From assembly GCA_964020085.1 (NCBI GenBank), contig OZ026601.1:12287259-12351258 (forward strand): a DNA stretch of 64,000 nt. The letters are read 5' to 3'. Each line of letters begins with the position of its first letter. Within the stretch, counting starts at the first letter, position 1. Below the pieces are notes generated by a model that had not been told where the DNA came from, did not search any database, and worked only from the letters and a program-made list of their open reading frames with translations. Shown piece after piece: positions 12,501 through 23,506 of this stretch. The DNA comes from Micromussa lordhowensis. Its lineage: Eukaryota; Cnidaria; Anthozoa; Scleractinia; Lobophylliidae. Both the position numbers and the translations under genes were made by a program.

Positions 12501-15500
12501 TTCACTTAGCGTGACGTTAAAAATCGAATTTTCGCGGGAAGATTAAGACGAAATCCGATAAGATTTGGAGCAATTTCAGTTTTTAGTGGACAAAAATCTT
12601 GTACCATAATAATGTTAAGTTTATTAAAACCCTTTTTGCATTTCCTAAAAGCTAAAGCTATAAATAATAGGCCATTTCCGAATTATCTTTAGCCTCTTTC
12701 TCAGAGTGAGTCCTGGTGCCCATCCTTTCATATGAAAATGAGATTTCATTCACATGGAAATTAGTTTAATTTGCGTGTGAATGAAATCTCATTTTCATAC
12801 GAAAGGATGGGCACCAAGACTCACTCTGAGAAAGAGGCTAAAGATAATTCGGAAATGGCCTATTACCTGAAATAACACCAAAAACAATTTTCCATAGGAA
12901 CTCGAGAAAATGAATTTCAAAGTTGAGACAAATTGTGCAAACGCGGGTAAAACCTCACCATCAGTTTCATTTCACCAGTACTTTAAAAACTTTACAATAT
13001 GATTTAAAACTTTACAATATGATGTAAATGATATTGGTACAAAGTTGTTGTCCACTTGTTACTCGAACTTGTGGTGGATTTCTTCTTAAGCCTTCTTACT
13101 GGCTACGACTTGGTGAGTTTAAAATGTTTACATACGTTTAATGATGATGTCATAGCTTCAATATTCTATCCTGTAGTCTAACTAACTATTGAGATCGGCT
13201 CTTTCAGTGAATCGTGGATTACAATTGCAGAAAGTCGAAGAAAGTCGCTAAAAATTTGGCGGGAAATATTGCTGACTGAAGATTGTCTTTGGACTTTGGG
13301 AAACTAATAACTCCGATTTGCTTGTAGATATCATTTTATCTAAACTGGATATTGAAAACAGTGCAAAAAGACAGCGGAAAAATGGTTTAACTCTGGAATT
13401 ATACTGCCGCACTTTTGTAAAACGACTCGTTAAAAATGGCCAAAGTTTGGGTCACGCTCATTTAACAATTCGTCCGTCGATATTTGTTTCATGAAAACCG
13501 TAATATTAAACGGAAGGACGTCTAATATATCTCAGTCAACTAACAAAGGGACAAATTACCAAAATATACGAGTTTCTAGAAGCCGTACAACCCAGTTGAT
13601 AAAACCAAATTATCTTAAAGTACTTTTTAGGCTCACCTAACGTTGGCTGAAATTTCGGATAGCTTTAATGCCGTGAAAACATGAAGGTAGAACTTTTGGT
13701 TCTGCCAGGCACGGTCTGACAATGCCCCGTAATTTTATAACGCTGAACACATGTGGTGTTATTTATTCTCACATTATAAAAATAATACTACTGAGTTAAG
13801 TAATAATTATTGCTTGTTACTAGGTTAAGTCAGCTGCAGTCTGATTATTCTCTACTCACTACAAGAAGCAAGAGAATCGATTATTTGAAAAGACTGCTGC
13901 AGGAGAAGGTTTGCACAAATTCATTTTACAAAATAGTATAATGACTATAATGCACACACAGCAGGCATACATGCAACAAAAAGTACATGAATGAAACAGT
14001 ACGAGCAATCAAGAACTGCAAAGTGATTCTGCAGATGCTTTTTCAAGCACCAAGTAACCAACATTTGAAAGAATTGGTCTTGAATGACGTGTAGTCAAGT
14101 TTAGTTTTAAAACTACAGATAATTGACTTTATCTCCAATATCTTCTTGTTCATTTGATCAACATTTTCCCTCCCAGGGTCAAACTGTTGAATGAAACTGT
14201 GGTATTGGACCAAAGCTGGATTCTCTCATCTTAAAAGAAGCCTTACAAATTATTTTAAATTTTATTCTGTTGCAAGTCGAAATGTTTTAACAAAGGAAGA
14301 CACATTTTTGTGAATTCTTCTTGTCGATAGCAAACGTCAATTTTGACAGTTTGAAGTATGAATTTGTCATGTTGGTGGCCTGTCAGCCAATAAGAACACT
14401 TTGACTTAGAGAAGCTAAGTCACGGCATTTTCATTTTGGCCAAAAACACAAGATTATCTTTAAATTGAAGGAAACCTGAAAATAATACTTTACTAAGATA
14501 GAAAAACACCAAAGAGATAATAATAAACCATATAGAAACAAGGATGGCCAAGAATGGAGAAGATTAACACGGATTACAAACGACGAACGTAAAGAATGTA
14601 GGCTAGTCTCTTCAAGATGCGCCAACCGTGACTTAGTTTCTTTGACTTGAGAGCTGTTTTGAATACTTTTGACAGTAATTTGCTGTTTTCAGGATATGCA
14701 TGGTGTAATGCCTGGAGAACAGGAAACGGACTCTGACGACTCATCAATGGAAAACCTGGGTGACGTCACTCAGTTCGGTTTGACAGGAGCACTCGCACAG
14801 ATAGCTAACATGTCATTCCTGGCAGGAGCTCCTGGTAATTGTTTTTCCAACAAGACTCAGATATTTCGTAACTGAAGTAGAAAGCCATACTCTTCAAATT
14901 GTGTATTCTGTCTCATGTTTCAGCCCGTTATGGGTATGTGAAGGTCTGGATGGGGCTTTTATCCTTGCTCCACAGAAATATACAATAGTTGTATAGTTTC
15001 CTGTTCATCCCTCAAGTCTACAACTCGTGTAGAAAAAAATAGACATGTATACTGCTGATGCAGGCGTTTGATTGTTTATGAGTGATTTCTTTCTTGTGTT
15101 TAGAACTCATTCAGGACGCCGAGAAACAGACCTGTCACGGACGTCCAGCTGCTAGTGGCTCAACAGAGGCAAGTTTACACGTGTCTATCAACTTGTAGCT
15201 CTTCGTTTGCGTGATTTGAATACATGAGTTTATTTTGAAATAGGGAAGAGTTAGGACTTGTCGTTATTTATGTGAGGGTTTTTGTATCAGTGCAGTTGTA
15301 TGCAGGAGGGACACCTAGTTAGAGAGCCGTTAGACGAGAGACTTGTTAGTTAACATATCTTTTGTCACTCTCTCCACCAAAGACGCCGGGGGAGGGAGGG
15401 AGTCACTGGTTAAGATAATGAAAAGTAATCAGGATGTGGCTGGCAATACTTCTTGTAGGGATGTGGCAGGGGTGGGCGTAAAGATTATATTAGCACTTGA

Positions 15501-16806
15501 TACTATTTCTGTGTTGTTGTTGTTTTTTGCAGACTGACGAGCAGCTCGGTAATGGCGATCCAGGTAAAACCTGTATTACGTGTAAACGATTCTTTGTAGA
15601 GAAAGGCATTATTATCTGGCGATGTGAACAGCTTCTGAAGATATACTTTTGGTCTAAATTTAATAAGTAATTTGGAGCTGAAAACCTGTGTCGTTTTGAT
15701 GCTAGGAAACTCTGTTATGTTTAGTTTCCCAGTGGCGGTGGTATACTGTAACGAGAAACGTTTGCAGTTGTTTTTAGCTTCATGACGGTTAGATTTTTCC
15801 CTGAGCAAGCCTGGTCGCTGTAACGTATTGACAATCGCGAATCTCGAGTTTTTCTTCGATATTTGTTCAAAGGTGAAGAGGCGTTGTACTGCTGGAGTCT
15901 TTGGAAGGCAACTATATAGAGCGACATTTCTTTGACATATCTAGTTATGCAGTATTTGCTAAAACAAATCTATGTTCACGCGAACATAGTGTGTCCCCTT
16001 TTTCAGAGGGATTTTCCATTTCAGTTTGACCCTTATTCACTGCTCTTTTTCATCTAGATATGACATCCACAGTGGATGGCGGTGAAACATCCGGGGAATC
16101 GACATCAACACATCAAATGGCTGGCCAGGTAAAGAGCTTGTTATGTGCGTCAAATTTTGTTAAAATTAACCGCCATCTCTGTCAAACACCCGGGATTCCT
16201 CACAGTCCGTCAGTACAATGTTTATAGATCTCCAATGAAGGTGGGCAAAACCTAAAGGAAGAGGATATATTTTACACCTGCCACCGAGAACGAGGAGTGG
16301 AGTGTTTTGAAGACAATTCTTACTTCTGAGTTCTTCACGGCCCATGTTAATGTAATGTTTGAGATACAGTCGTTGGTTCTACATGGAGGCTTTCATCACT
16401 CAAGAGCCCTGAATTTCTTATTTTTTAAATTAGAAATTCCATATCGTTCCGGATAGCATGTATGCTGAAGCGAGCTTGTTGTTGAAGGTTTAGGCCAAAA
16501 TTCAAACAAAATTGCGATAACCGTCGAGGACTATGCAACAATTTCTGATCATGCGTGTAGGTGACGGGTTTAGGCTTAGGGAATCTTTCAGTGTATCATA
16601 TCTACACCTGATTCTAAGGAGAGGCTTGTAAGACGCTTTATTTCGTGTTGCAGGTGGAAGTAACGCCAGATCATGATGAACAAGATACAGATGACGAAGC
16701 TGATATCGTGGCTGCCATGACCTCTCGTGGCCGTCGATCCGCTGTTGTATTACCCAGGCCCTCGAACAGCAGGAAGTCAAGTATTGCCAAACGAGGGGAC
16801 CCCTGA
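6572..16806 (+). CDS. 3' part of a multi-exon gene, product unrecognised (nine exons, 255 codons visible)
   Basis: Exons: 6572-6640, 9886-9980, 11052-11115, 13830-13908, 14693-14834, 15104-15168, 15533-15563, 16058-16128 and 16654-16806 (TGA at 16804). All junction phases agree (2, 1, 2, 0, 1, 0, 1, 0), hard to obtain by chance. Every intron is GT-AG except the one after 15168, which has a strong GC donor (AG/GCAAGT). The first part is hydrophobic then basic (LHMVYMVMACVI, IVFVPKKVPHPNIITFKEKM), followed by a Lys/Arg-rich stretch with RIDYLKRLLQEK. From about residue 103 the protein becomes a low-complexity acidic Ser/Thr tail (GEQETDSDDSSMENL, DEQDTDDEADIV) ending in a basic stretch, so probably a disordered C-terminus. 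The 5' exons lie upstream or outside the window. The last five exons are the best supported; the first four are less certain. No family was recognised. Confidence 0.6.
7608..7800 (+). mobile_element. tRNA-derived SINE
   Basis: The segment opens with a tRNA-like region: an A-box-like stretch around CAGTGGTGAGATTTCTCAG and a B-box-like GGTTTTAATTCC, followed by an unrelated body with TTCTCCAGTTGTCCTCCCTC and CAAATTCCAATTTGGCCAGG. This order is typical of invertebrate SINEs, and the body resembles SINEs I associate with cnidarian genomes. It lies in an intron of the gene above. Confidence 0.6.
8494..8639. mobile_element. Short hairpin MITE
   Basis: Two arms of about 49 bp (8494-8542 and 8591-8639) are inverted copies sharing GACAGTGTTTCATC and TATCCAAACACC, separated by a loop of about 48 bp. 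No coding potential. Confidence 0.7.
9303..9748. mobile_element. Inverted-repeat element with GGGG-CATTGGG ends
   Basis: The left end (a G run, then CATTGGGAGTATGCAATACTG) and the right end (CAATACCGTAAACCCCAATG, then TCCCC) are degenerate inverted repeats. ATACCG motifs recur throughout the body. This looks like an old non-autonomous DNA element. Confidence 0.5.
10035..10115 (+). repeat. Dispersed repeat fragment (GGGCCCAGTTGTTCAAAGGG)
   Basis: It starts GGGCCCAGTTGTTCAAAGGG and continues with repeated GTGGATAA, GGATAACGC and TATCCA words that can pair with one another. I associate this word set with dispersed repeats in cnidarian genomes; only one copy is present here. Confidence 0.4.
10386..10522. 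repeat. Repeat with three copies of an ACGGATCCGTGTAAAC-like unit
   Basis: Units close to AATTTGCACGGATCCGTGTAA occur near 10388, 10430 and 10483, each ending in TGTAAAC, followed by a terminal GTGTAAACGGGGCCT. Probably a dispersed non-coding element. Confidence 0.5.
10871..11007. mobile_element. One-armed copy of the 4019-4300 foldback element
   Basis: The reverse complement matches 4160-4300 closely, including GAGGGGAATGGTTATGAAGC, GCCCGGCAAA, GATGCCAAGATTTATGTTGC and ACCGTGCACAATC. It lacks the second arm, so it is a solo half or a deletion derivative. It ends about 45 bp before the predicted exon at 11052. Confidence 0.75.
11541..11625 (+). repeat. Dispersed repeat, copy A
   Basis: Shares about 85 bp with 13494-13585, including GAAGGACGTCTAATATATCT and CAGTCAACTAACAA. 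Same orientation. Confidence 0.7.
12667..12863. mobile_element. Near-perfect hairpin MITE flanked by TA
   Basis: Two arms of about 95 bp are nearly exact inverted copies (start ATAGGCCATTTCCGAATTAT, end ATAATTCGGAAATGGCCTAT) with a loop of only a few bases around 12767. TA lies on each side (12665-12666, 12864-12865), consistent with a Tc1/mariner-type MITE. Few mismatches imply a recent origin. Confidence 0.8.
13494..13585 (+). repeat. Dispersed repeat, copy B
   Basis: Direct copy of 11541-11625 about 1.95 kb away (GGAAGGACGTCTAATATATC, then CTCAGTCAACTAACAAAGGG). The family is unknown; both copies lie between predicted exons. Confidence 0.7.
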
Positions 16807-17494
16807 TGTGATGAAACTCACTCATCACCGTGCTAAAAGGAAAGCAAGATATCAGTTTATTGAAAGGACTTTTGATTTAAGATCTTTTCTTAATTGTTCG
16901 TGTAATTGTATCTTAAAATTATCTTGAAAGTTGTAAGTTTAGTTTACTATTACTATCACAATTCACTTCAAACCTGCTTGGTTTTCGGTTGCAGGAATTT
17001 TGAGAAGTGACTTACAGATTGAAATCTTATGGGACATTTTATTGTGTTGTATTTCTACGAGTCGTTATTTTGACTTTTTCGTAGTGACTGTAAACCATAC
17101 GCATAAAATATCTACTACGATGTATATTTAACTTTTACTTATGTCTGAAAAAATGTTTCACTGTCATTGGCTGAGAAATTCGAGTAACTGAGATATTCGA
17201 GATTTGGGACTCCACTGTATGTCCGTTTTTGCTTTGCTTTTCATTTCCACTCAAACGAAAGTTAAGAAATTGTTCCTTTTCTGAACCGATGAGTCTCTCC
17301 GAGTGTCTCTTATCATGAAAAGCTCTATCTGCCATTGTGAAGTGGTTCCCATTTAAAACAAGGTCGCCCCACGCAAGACTTGTCCAGGGCGAACTTGATG
17401 CCCTTTGTTCTAGATCATCATCTCTGGCCTTGCTTGAAACGTTTTGCTAATCGAAACGCCGAGGATTGTCAGTTGCAAGCAAACAGCTGTTTAA

Positions 17495-18318
17495 AGTGCC
17501 ACTATGAGCAAATTTTTACCCCTTGATTTTTTTGGTTAATCACATAGAATTCTACGAAAGATTAAAAACGCCGTTTACAGTTTACAGATATCTGCATTGG
17601 TTCAGAAGATATTTAACTTTGAAAAATGAGTAAAATATGCAAATGAGATTACTGATGACGTCATACACTCAACCAAATATTACATGAAGTATATCAATAG
17701 CGCTATCTCGGTCAATTTGCAACAGAAACCATTGAAACTTGGTAGGCCAACAGTTCTAAATGCAACACATCCACAGCTGTAACAATTTCTGTTCCCATGG
17801 CAACCCACTCTTTTCCAGTACCCTCTAGCCTGATATCAATATTTTAGTGATTTTAAGCTTGAAAAACATTAAACAAGGCTATGAACTCAACCTAATGTGT
17901 TTATATGCTTGCTGGATTATGCAGATGAGGCACCATTGGCAAATATCAATATAGAACCCTAAAAGTGGTCAGAAAAGTCTTTAATATTGTGGAGGTCTGG
18001 AACCTAGTATGTTGCCATGGTAACAAAATTGTTAAGCTCATATTGCAGAGCACCTCTAGTAGAATCTTACTGTAAAAATTCAAACATTTATCATACAAAT
18101 TGACTGAGATATCCTTGTTTATCATATTTGATCAAAATGCGGTTGAGTGTATGACGTCATTACTTGGCTAATTTGCATATTTTAAAAACTTGAATATCTC
18201 TGGAACGAAAAGAGATATTTGAAAACAGTAAACAGCATTTTTATTCTTGTATAGACTACTTGTTTATGTCTTAAAATGGCTCGGATTTGAAGGATGCGAT
18301 TTTCGTCATAGTGGCACT
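17495..18318. mobile_element. TTAA-flanked non-autonomous DNA element (piggyBac-like)
   Basis: The terminal inverted repeat AGTGCCACTATGA occurs at both ends, and TTAA lies directly outside at 17491-17494 and 18319-18322. Internal inverted pairs include GACGTCATACACTCAACC near 17657 and its complement near 18142, so the outer about 200 bp on each side are broadly palindromic. No transposase. TTAA targeting is the hallmark of piggyBac, so a piggyBac-mobilised MITE is inferred. Confidence 0.75.
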
Positions 18319-18322
18319 TTAA

Positions 18323-20353
18323 CGAGAACGTTTTGAAAGCATTTTACTGTTTATCCAAGGCTCCACTCGCGTGACTCTGACATGCCGAGGCGCAGGAAAT
18401 GCGTCACACCTAGATCTCGCTTACGTGCTTCCTGAGTCTTAGCAATTAGTGGTATTATTTATTAGCTCAATTACTGTCAGTTTTGGAACGCTTTCTATAC
18501 CAGGAAGTTGTTAAACGTGCTCGCGAATGGTGGCACGTGCTAGGACGTCACGACACCTTTACAGTTACTTTAATACCACGGAGTACGGAACACCCGTCAA
18601 TTCTATTCCTATCTATAGCTATTTACCATAGCGCGATTGCCTTTACTTTCTCTTAAGAAAACGAAACGTCGGCATGAAATGCTGCCGGCTCTTTTCCCGC
18701 TAAAAAGGATATTGACTATTAATATAAATCTGGACACGTGAGATTGACCGGGCGTCTAGGGATCTTGCAGGGACATTGAGCTATGATTTTGCCGATGAGA
18801 GTCATAAGATGTCCAATAGTATTTGTCTATCAACGTGATTACACAACTTATTGTTCAAACTAAAATGTAACGGCAAGCCGGATAGAATTTAGGGCACTGA
18901 TCTGTTGATCATAGCAGTTAGTCGGTTTATTCTGCTAGGAATCCGTATTTCCTATTTTGGTGGTATGCTCAAACTCGGGGAATTCGTCAACTAGAAAACT
19001 AAGATCTTTTGCTAAACCATGAAATTAGTTTTCCTCCAAAGTGGTGGAAAAAGTCTTCAAGAAAAAAAAATAAACCACTAAATTGGACCTCAATACCCTT
19101 AAACAAAACGATTAAAAAAAACGAACAACATGCTCAACAGCGATGAATCAAGTCCCAAGACAACCTTGCGGACCTGGACATTTTTACCCGAGGCGACCTT
19201 GCCTTGTCATCATTCATGCGACGGCCCCGCGGGGTCAAAATTTACGCGGGTGCTCCTAGGATGCCTCCTAGAGGCCATCACACTTCATGTCGTGTCCTTG
19301 ACCTCAAAACAACTGCGGGAATGTTTGTTTTTGACAGTTATAACGCTGCGTGAAAGCCGAAAACATAATTTAACACATCGAACGTGTGTTGGATATGCGT
19401 TGAACGTGTTTCTAGCTAATTCCCGTTTGCAGAAAATAAACGAGCAAAGGAAATGAAGGCTGGAGGATTGCCACCTCTTGTTGTTATCGTTCGTAGATAT
19501 CGCGATTATATAAATTTTCCAGTCAGGTATACACTGTGAAGGCTCAGGACATGGCGAAAATCATGAAAAAAGGTTAATTGAAACGATATACTAGGACTCT
19601 TGGATTACACATCAAGTTCTCAAGCTAAGTGAGAATTATTATCTTGTCAATCAGTTCTACTTACTATGTAGTCTATATTTATGCTCTTGAAGTCGAATTA
19701 TTTTATTTCTTACTGTGCATCTGTGATTGACCGATGTATTGGATTGCTCCTCGGTTTCTGTGCAGCCTTGTCAACCTTGCCCAGCGATATTGTAAAGAAT
19801 ACATTTTCGACTAGCTTTGCGCGAAACTTTAATCCTCTCGAAGAGCAAACATCCTGTAGTGTTCAATTTAATTAAAGTGTTAGCTTTGAAAAAAGATTAA
19901 AGTTTTAAAAAAAAGAAATGCTGGCGCTTTCCAAGGGATCAGAGGCGGATGTCAGCCACTAGAACATTGTCACTGTACCTGTTTTTTTACGTTTTGCTTT
20001 CTGTTGGTGACGTGAGGTGACCAGATGTGCCCTTTGCATGTTTCTAGCCTTTCTCCCACCCCCTCCTTCCATCCTCGCTGTGCTTCCCGCCCCTCCCCCT
20101 TTAAACGCCTGTTACGCAGGCTGGCGTGTTTTATAATTTATTTCAGGTATCTCGCTAATCGTTAGTGTTATTGTTGCCACATGTGTCGAGGATTTGCTGA
20201 GTTTCCGCCCAAGCCAAGAGTTTTTCTAAATTGATTTGGTCTGTAAAGGATTACCAAAACTTTTTGTTAATGTGCCATTGCAGATTGCACACCGAACATC
20301 TGTGAATGAGGGCTTTAATCCAATTCCAGTTTATGGTGTGAAAGTAAAGCTTC
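18323..20353. other. Intergenic, no gene recognised
   Basis: AT-rich sequence without a convincing coding frame on either strand. Open frames up to 108 codons (for example 19130-19456) show no domain pattern and no exon-like boundaries. Confidence 0.5.
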
Positions 20354-20749
20354 CCCGGGGGGTACTCCCTTATATGTGCTGTATAGATATGTGCGGCCCC
20401 AAAGGGTATGGTTTTTCAGCCGTTTTGGTCACAATAGGGATGGTTTTTGCACACCAGTCTTATGAATTGGGTATGTTTATTAGAAGAAGCTACTTTTTCA
20501 TCATTGCCGATAAGACCATGAACAAAAGCCCTCCGCAATGCCTTTAACATCGGTCTGAACTAGGTAACTAATAGTAAAGCAGGTCTAAAACAGGCTATTG
20601 ATTAAAGGATCATAACTAGGAAATCGAATTTTTGATCAGGTCATAAATATTGTAGGGAAAATCGCAATTTTGGTCATAAATAGGGCAAGGGTTTTGAAAA
20701 GTGGGCGAACACACCCACCCAATTTTCTGAGAGTACCCCTCCCCCCGGG
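20354..20749. mobile_element. Inverted-repeat element with CCCGGGGGGTACTC ends
   Basis: The left end CCCGGGGGGTACTC pairs with the right end GAGTACCCCTCCCCCCGGG. A TATGTGCGGCCCCAAAGGGT segment follows the left end, and the G/C-run-plus-GTAC end structure recalls the element at 5109-5538. No clear target duplication remains. Confidence 0.6.
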
Positions 20750-22189
20750 TAAAACCCAATAAAGCCCCCAAAACGAGTGACGGGCTTGTTCCTGTAAAGT
20801 TTTCGAATATCAGCTTCTTTCCTTTGAAAACAAACACTCAATTAAAGAAAGAACAATGGGCTGGAAACGGATCTGATATAAAGGTCAGGCACGTTTAAAA
20901 AGATAACATGAAGCTGATAGAAGTTATTTTTGAACCAAGTGGTGATATTGTTATACTTAAGATTTTGTTATTGATCGGTTTTATATTTGCATGTAGTCGG
21001 TAAAAGTTTCAAACCAAACTCGTAAGAAAAATAGGTTCTCGCTAGATGTTTATAATCGGTTGAACTGACTTAGGATAGAAGCACGAACGTAATTGATTGG
21101 TGGGTTTGGCGCTGATACCAAGCATCCAAAACTCGAATTCGCTGTTATTAGAGACTTTGCTGGGAGATTTAGTGATAAGGCATTGTGTCAGGACGTTTTG
21201 GCCAACTGTTATAGCCAACTGATTGAACAGTATTCGATTTTCTTGGTTTTCGCTAATTCAAGTTTTGGCATCATTTCACGCTGCGTATACTTCATAGTGC
21301 TGACGTTCCAAAAACATTTCCCTTTTGAGATATTTGGTGAGACGTGGTGTTGACTGAAACTCGTCGTGTTGCACTGCCGTGAACCGGGATTTCCGGTTTT
21401 CGTTTCTTATATATAGCGGCACGTACACTCGTTATATTAGTAAACACAGAACTGACAGCGCGTTGTACCACTACTCAGTGACGTGTTTGACGATAAAGAC
21501 TTGTTTGGGATACTCGTCGGACTCTGGCAAAGAATTGCCTTCCGTTTTGTGCTGGAAACTTGGAAACCTACTCGGTGGAATTGCCTGAGTTAATTACTGT
21601 CAGTAAGTACACAAATTTATTCTTTCGAAATACGTTTTCTTTTTTAATAAGCAGGATTGGAACTCTCAGTGCGATGGTAAATCATCATCATCCAGTCTCT
21701 GCGCGCCAGTAGGCGCATAAGTAGTTAATAGTATGTTAGTTAGTAGTTAGTTAATAATCCTCACATTGCAGTCAAAAGAAGCAGTTCCTTTAACTTTAAA
21801 TTTTATATTGTGTTGGAGTAATGCCGTGGAAATGTTGTTTCCCCCATGCAGAGGGGGCCGGGGGATGGTATCTTAATCACTGTGTGCTCATGTCAGTGCT
21901 TTTTGCAGATTTATCAAACAGAGCAAGGTTTTATGATCTTACTCTCTGCTTGTGCGGCTTTTTGCTTTTACACGGAACTAAACTCATATCGTATCTTGAT
22001 TTGTGATTTTGTTTTGCGTTCACCGGAATTGACAGTGTTACCAAGAAACTGAAGGGATGGCGAGTGGGTAGCTTTGAGACGCCGAGTTCCTTGTTTGAAA
22101 ATCGAGACTGTGACTTAAACAGTTTTAGACTTAGAAACAAAAAGAAAGACAACGACACCCTTTAACAAACGATTTAGAATTAAATGTTT
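20750..22189. other. Intergenic, no gene recognised
   Basis: No exon-like or conserved frame was seen. Small frames of 60-90 codons are present but look random. A short degenerate GTAGTTAGTTA-type repeat lies near 21720-21760. Confidence 0.4.
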
Positions 22190-22808
22190 AGCCCGGTCCT
22201 GACTTGCGACGCAAGCATAAACATAAGCATAAGAGGTTTGTGCGCTAGTGAGGACGCCGCCACATAAGCATAAGCGTTCTTCTGAGAACATGGCTGACAC
22301 GAGCATAAAGTGCTCGCCGATTGGCTGATAGTATTACGCTTATACTTTTTTGCCAACACTGGACAAAATAGCAAAATACAGCACTTGTACACCACTTATT
22401 AAGCGGCCAGATATCAAAGTCCCGAAATTATTGCCGTCAGTAAAATACTACTAATGAAACTCCTATTAAGCCGCGGCAACCTTTTGGTCGTCCCGATGAA
22501 GATTTCTCTATTGTCATTCCCCCTATTAAACAGCCCCCCCTCCCAAAATTTAAAAACGTTGTTGTGGAAAAGGCGATGGCAGGTAGGAGTACGAAATAGG
22601 TGACGAGTGATGTAAACATTCAAACATAGTTCACTAACCCGATGGTGAAAAATATTCAAGCAAACCCCTATCAAGCGGCCACCTCCCATTTCGCCGAGGC
22701 TGGTCGCTTGATAGGGGTTCCCACTGTAAGCATGTGCATAAGAGGAACGCAAGGTTTTGATAGTCTTATGCTTATTCTTATACTTTCGTCGCTAGTGAGG
22801 ACCGGGCT
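22190..22808. mobile_element. MITE with AGCCCGGTCC ends
   Basis: The left end AGCCCGGTCCTGACTTGCGA pairs with the right end TCGCTAGTGAGGACCGGGCT, and AGCATAAGCATAAG-like words follow both ends in inverted orientation. The interior (about 22395-22720) contains a different, older repeat with TTAAGCGGCC words, so this is a nested pair. Confidence 0.7.
22663..22719. repeat. 15-bp-arm hairpin nested in the AGCCCGGTCC element
   Basis: AACCCCTATCAAGCG and its exact complement flank a 27-bp loop. It probably marks the end of an older inserted element. Confidence 0.7.
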
Positions 22809-22970
22809 TGAGAGACTCGCGATTTCCTGGGTCCATTACCACTTACAAAAATAACTGAGCTACTACGCGAACGCTCATTGGTCGATAGGTGTGTCTAGAT
22901 AAGAGTGTGTTCTCGGTTGTGACATTTTAGATTCACGCGTATTTTTGAGAATTATTTTATAAAAGCAATT

Positions 22971-23506
22971 GAGCACTTTCTCCGCGTCTATATAGCCTCA
23001 TCTAAACACTCGGAGGGTTGGGAGAATTCTCGAAAGTTATGCAAACCCGAGAAGTAGTCGAAGGTTTGCATGACTAGGGACCTTAAGCAACGACGACGGC
23101 GACGCCAAGGACGACGCCTAGAAAAAAATGAATTTATATTTTACCGTCGAATTTTGCACATGCCTAGATCTGTTCAGTACGTCTTTCAGTCTCAGAACTT
23201 GCTCAAGCTTAATATGCAATGCCAGCGTATAATTCCAAAAGAAAATACGCAAAATAAGCCGCCGTCGCTCACGTTCTCCAAAATACCCAGAACTTGGTTC
23301 ACGTTGTCGTTTTACAGAGGACGGCTAAGAAATGTACCAAGAATTACAACGCACGTGCACAGCTATTGTTTTGCTCATTAAACCCTTTGTTTTGTGGCGT
23401 TCTCGTTGCCGTTGCCGTCGTGGTTTGCTTAAGCTCCCTACTGTCTCGAATTCTCCCAACCCTCCTCGTGTTTAGATGAGGCTATGTAAACACGGAAAAA
23501 GTGCTC
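22971..23506. mobile_element. MITE with TIRs longer than 60 bp (GAGCACTTTCTCCG)
   Basis: Left arm from 22971 (GAGCACTTTCTCCGCG, then TAGCCTCATCTAAACAC, then GAGGGTTGGGAGAATTC) and right arm ending 23506 are inverted copies over at least 60 bp. A second inner inverted segment rich in CGACGACGGCGACG lies near 23085 and 23410. The Arg-rich frames inside are a by-product of this composition. Confidence 0.8.

Noticed and set aside
23070..23381. Arg-rich 103-codon frame
   Set aside because: Produced by the CGACGACGGCGACG composition of a MITE arm rather than by a gene.
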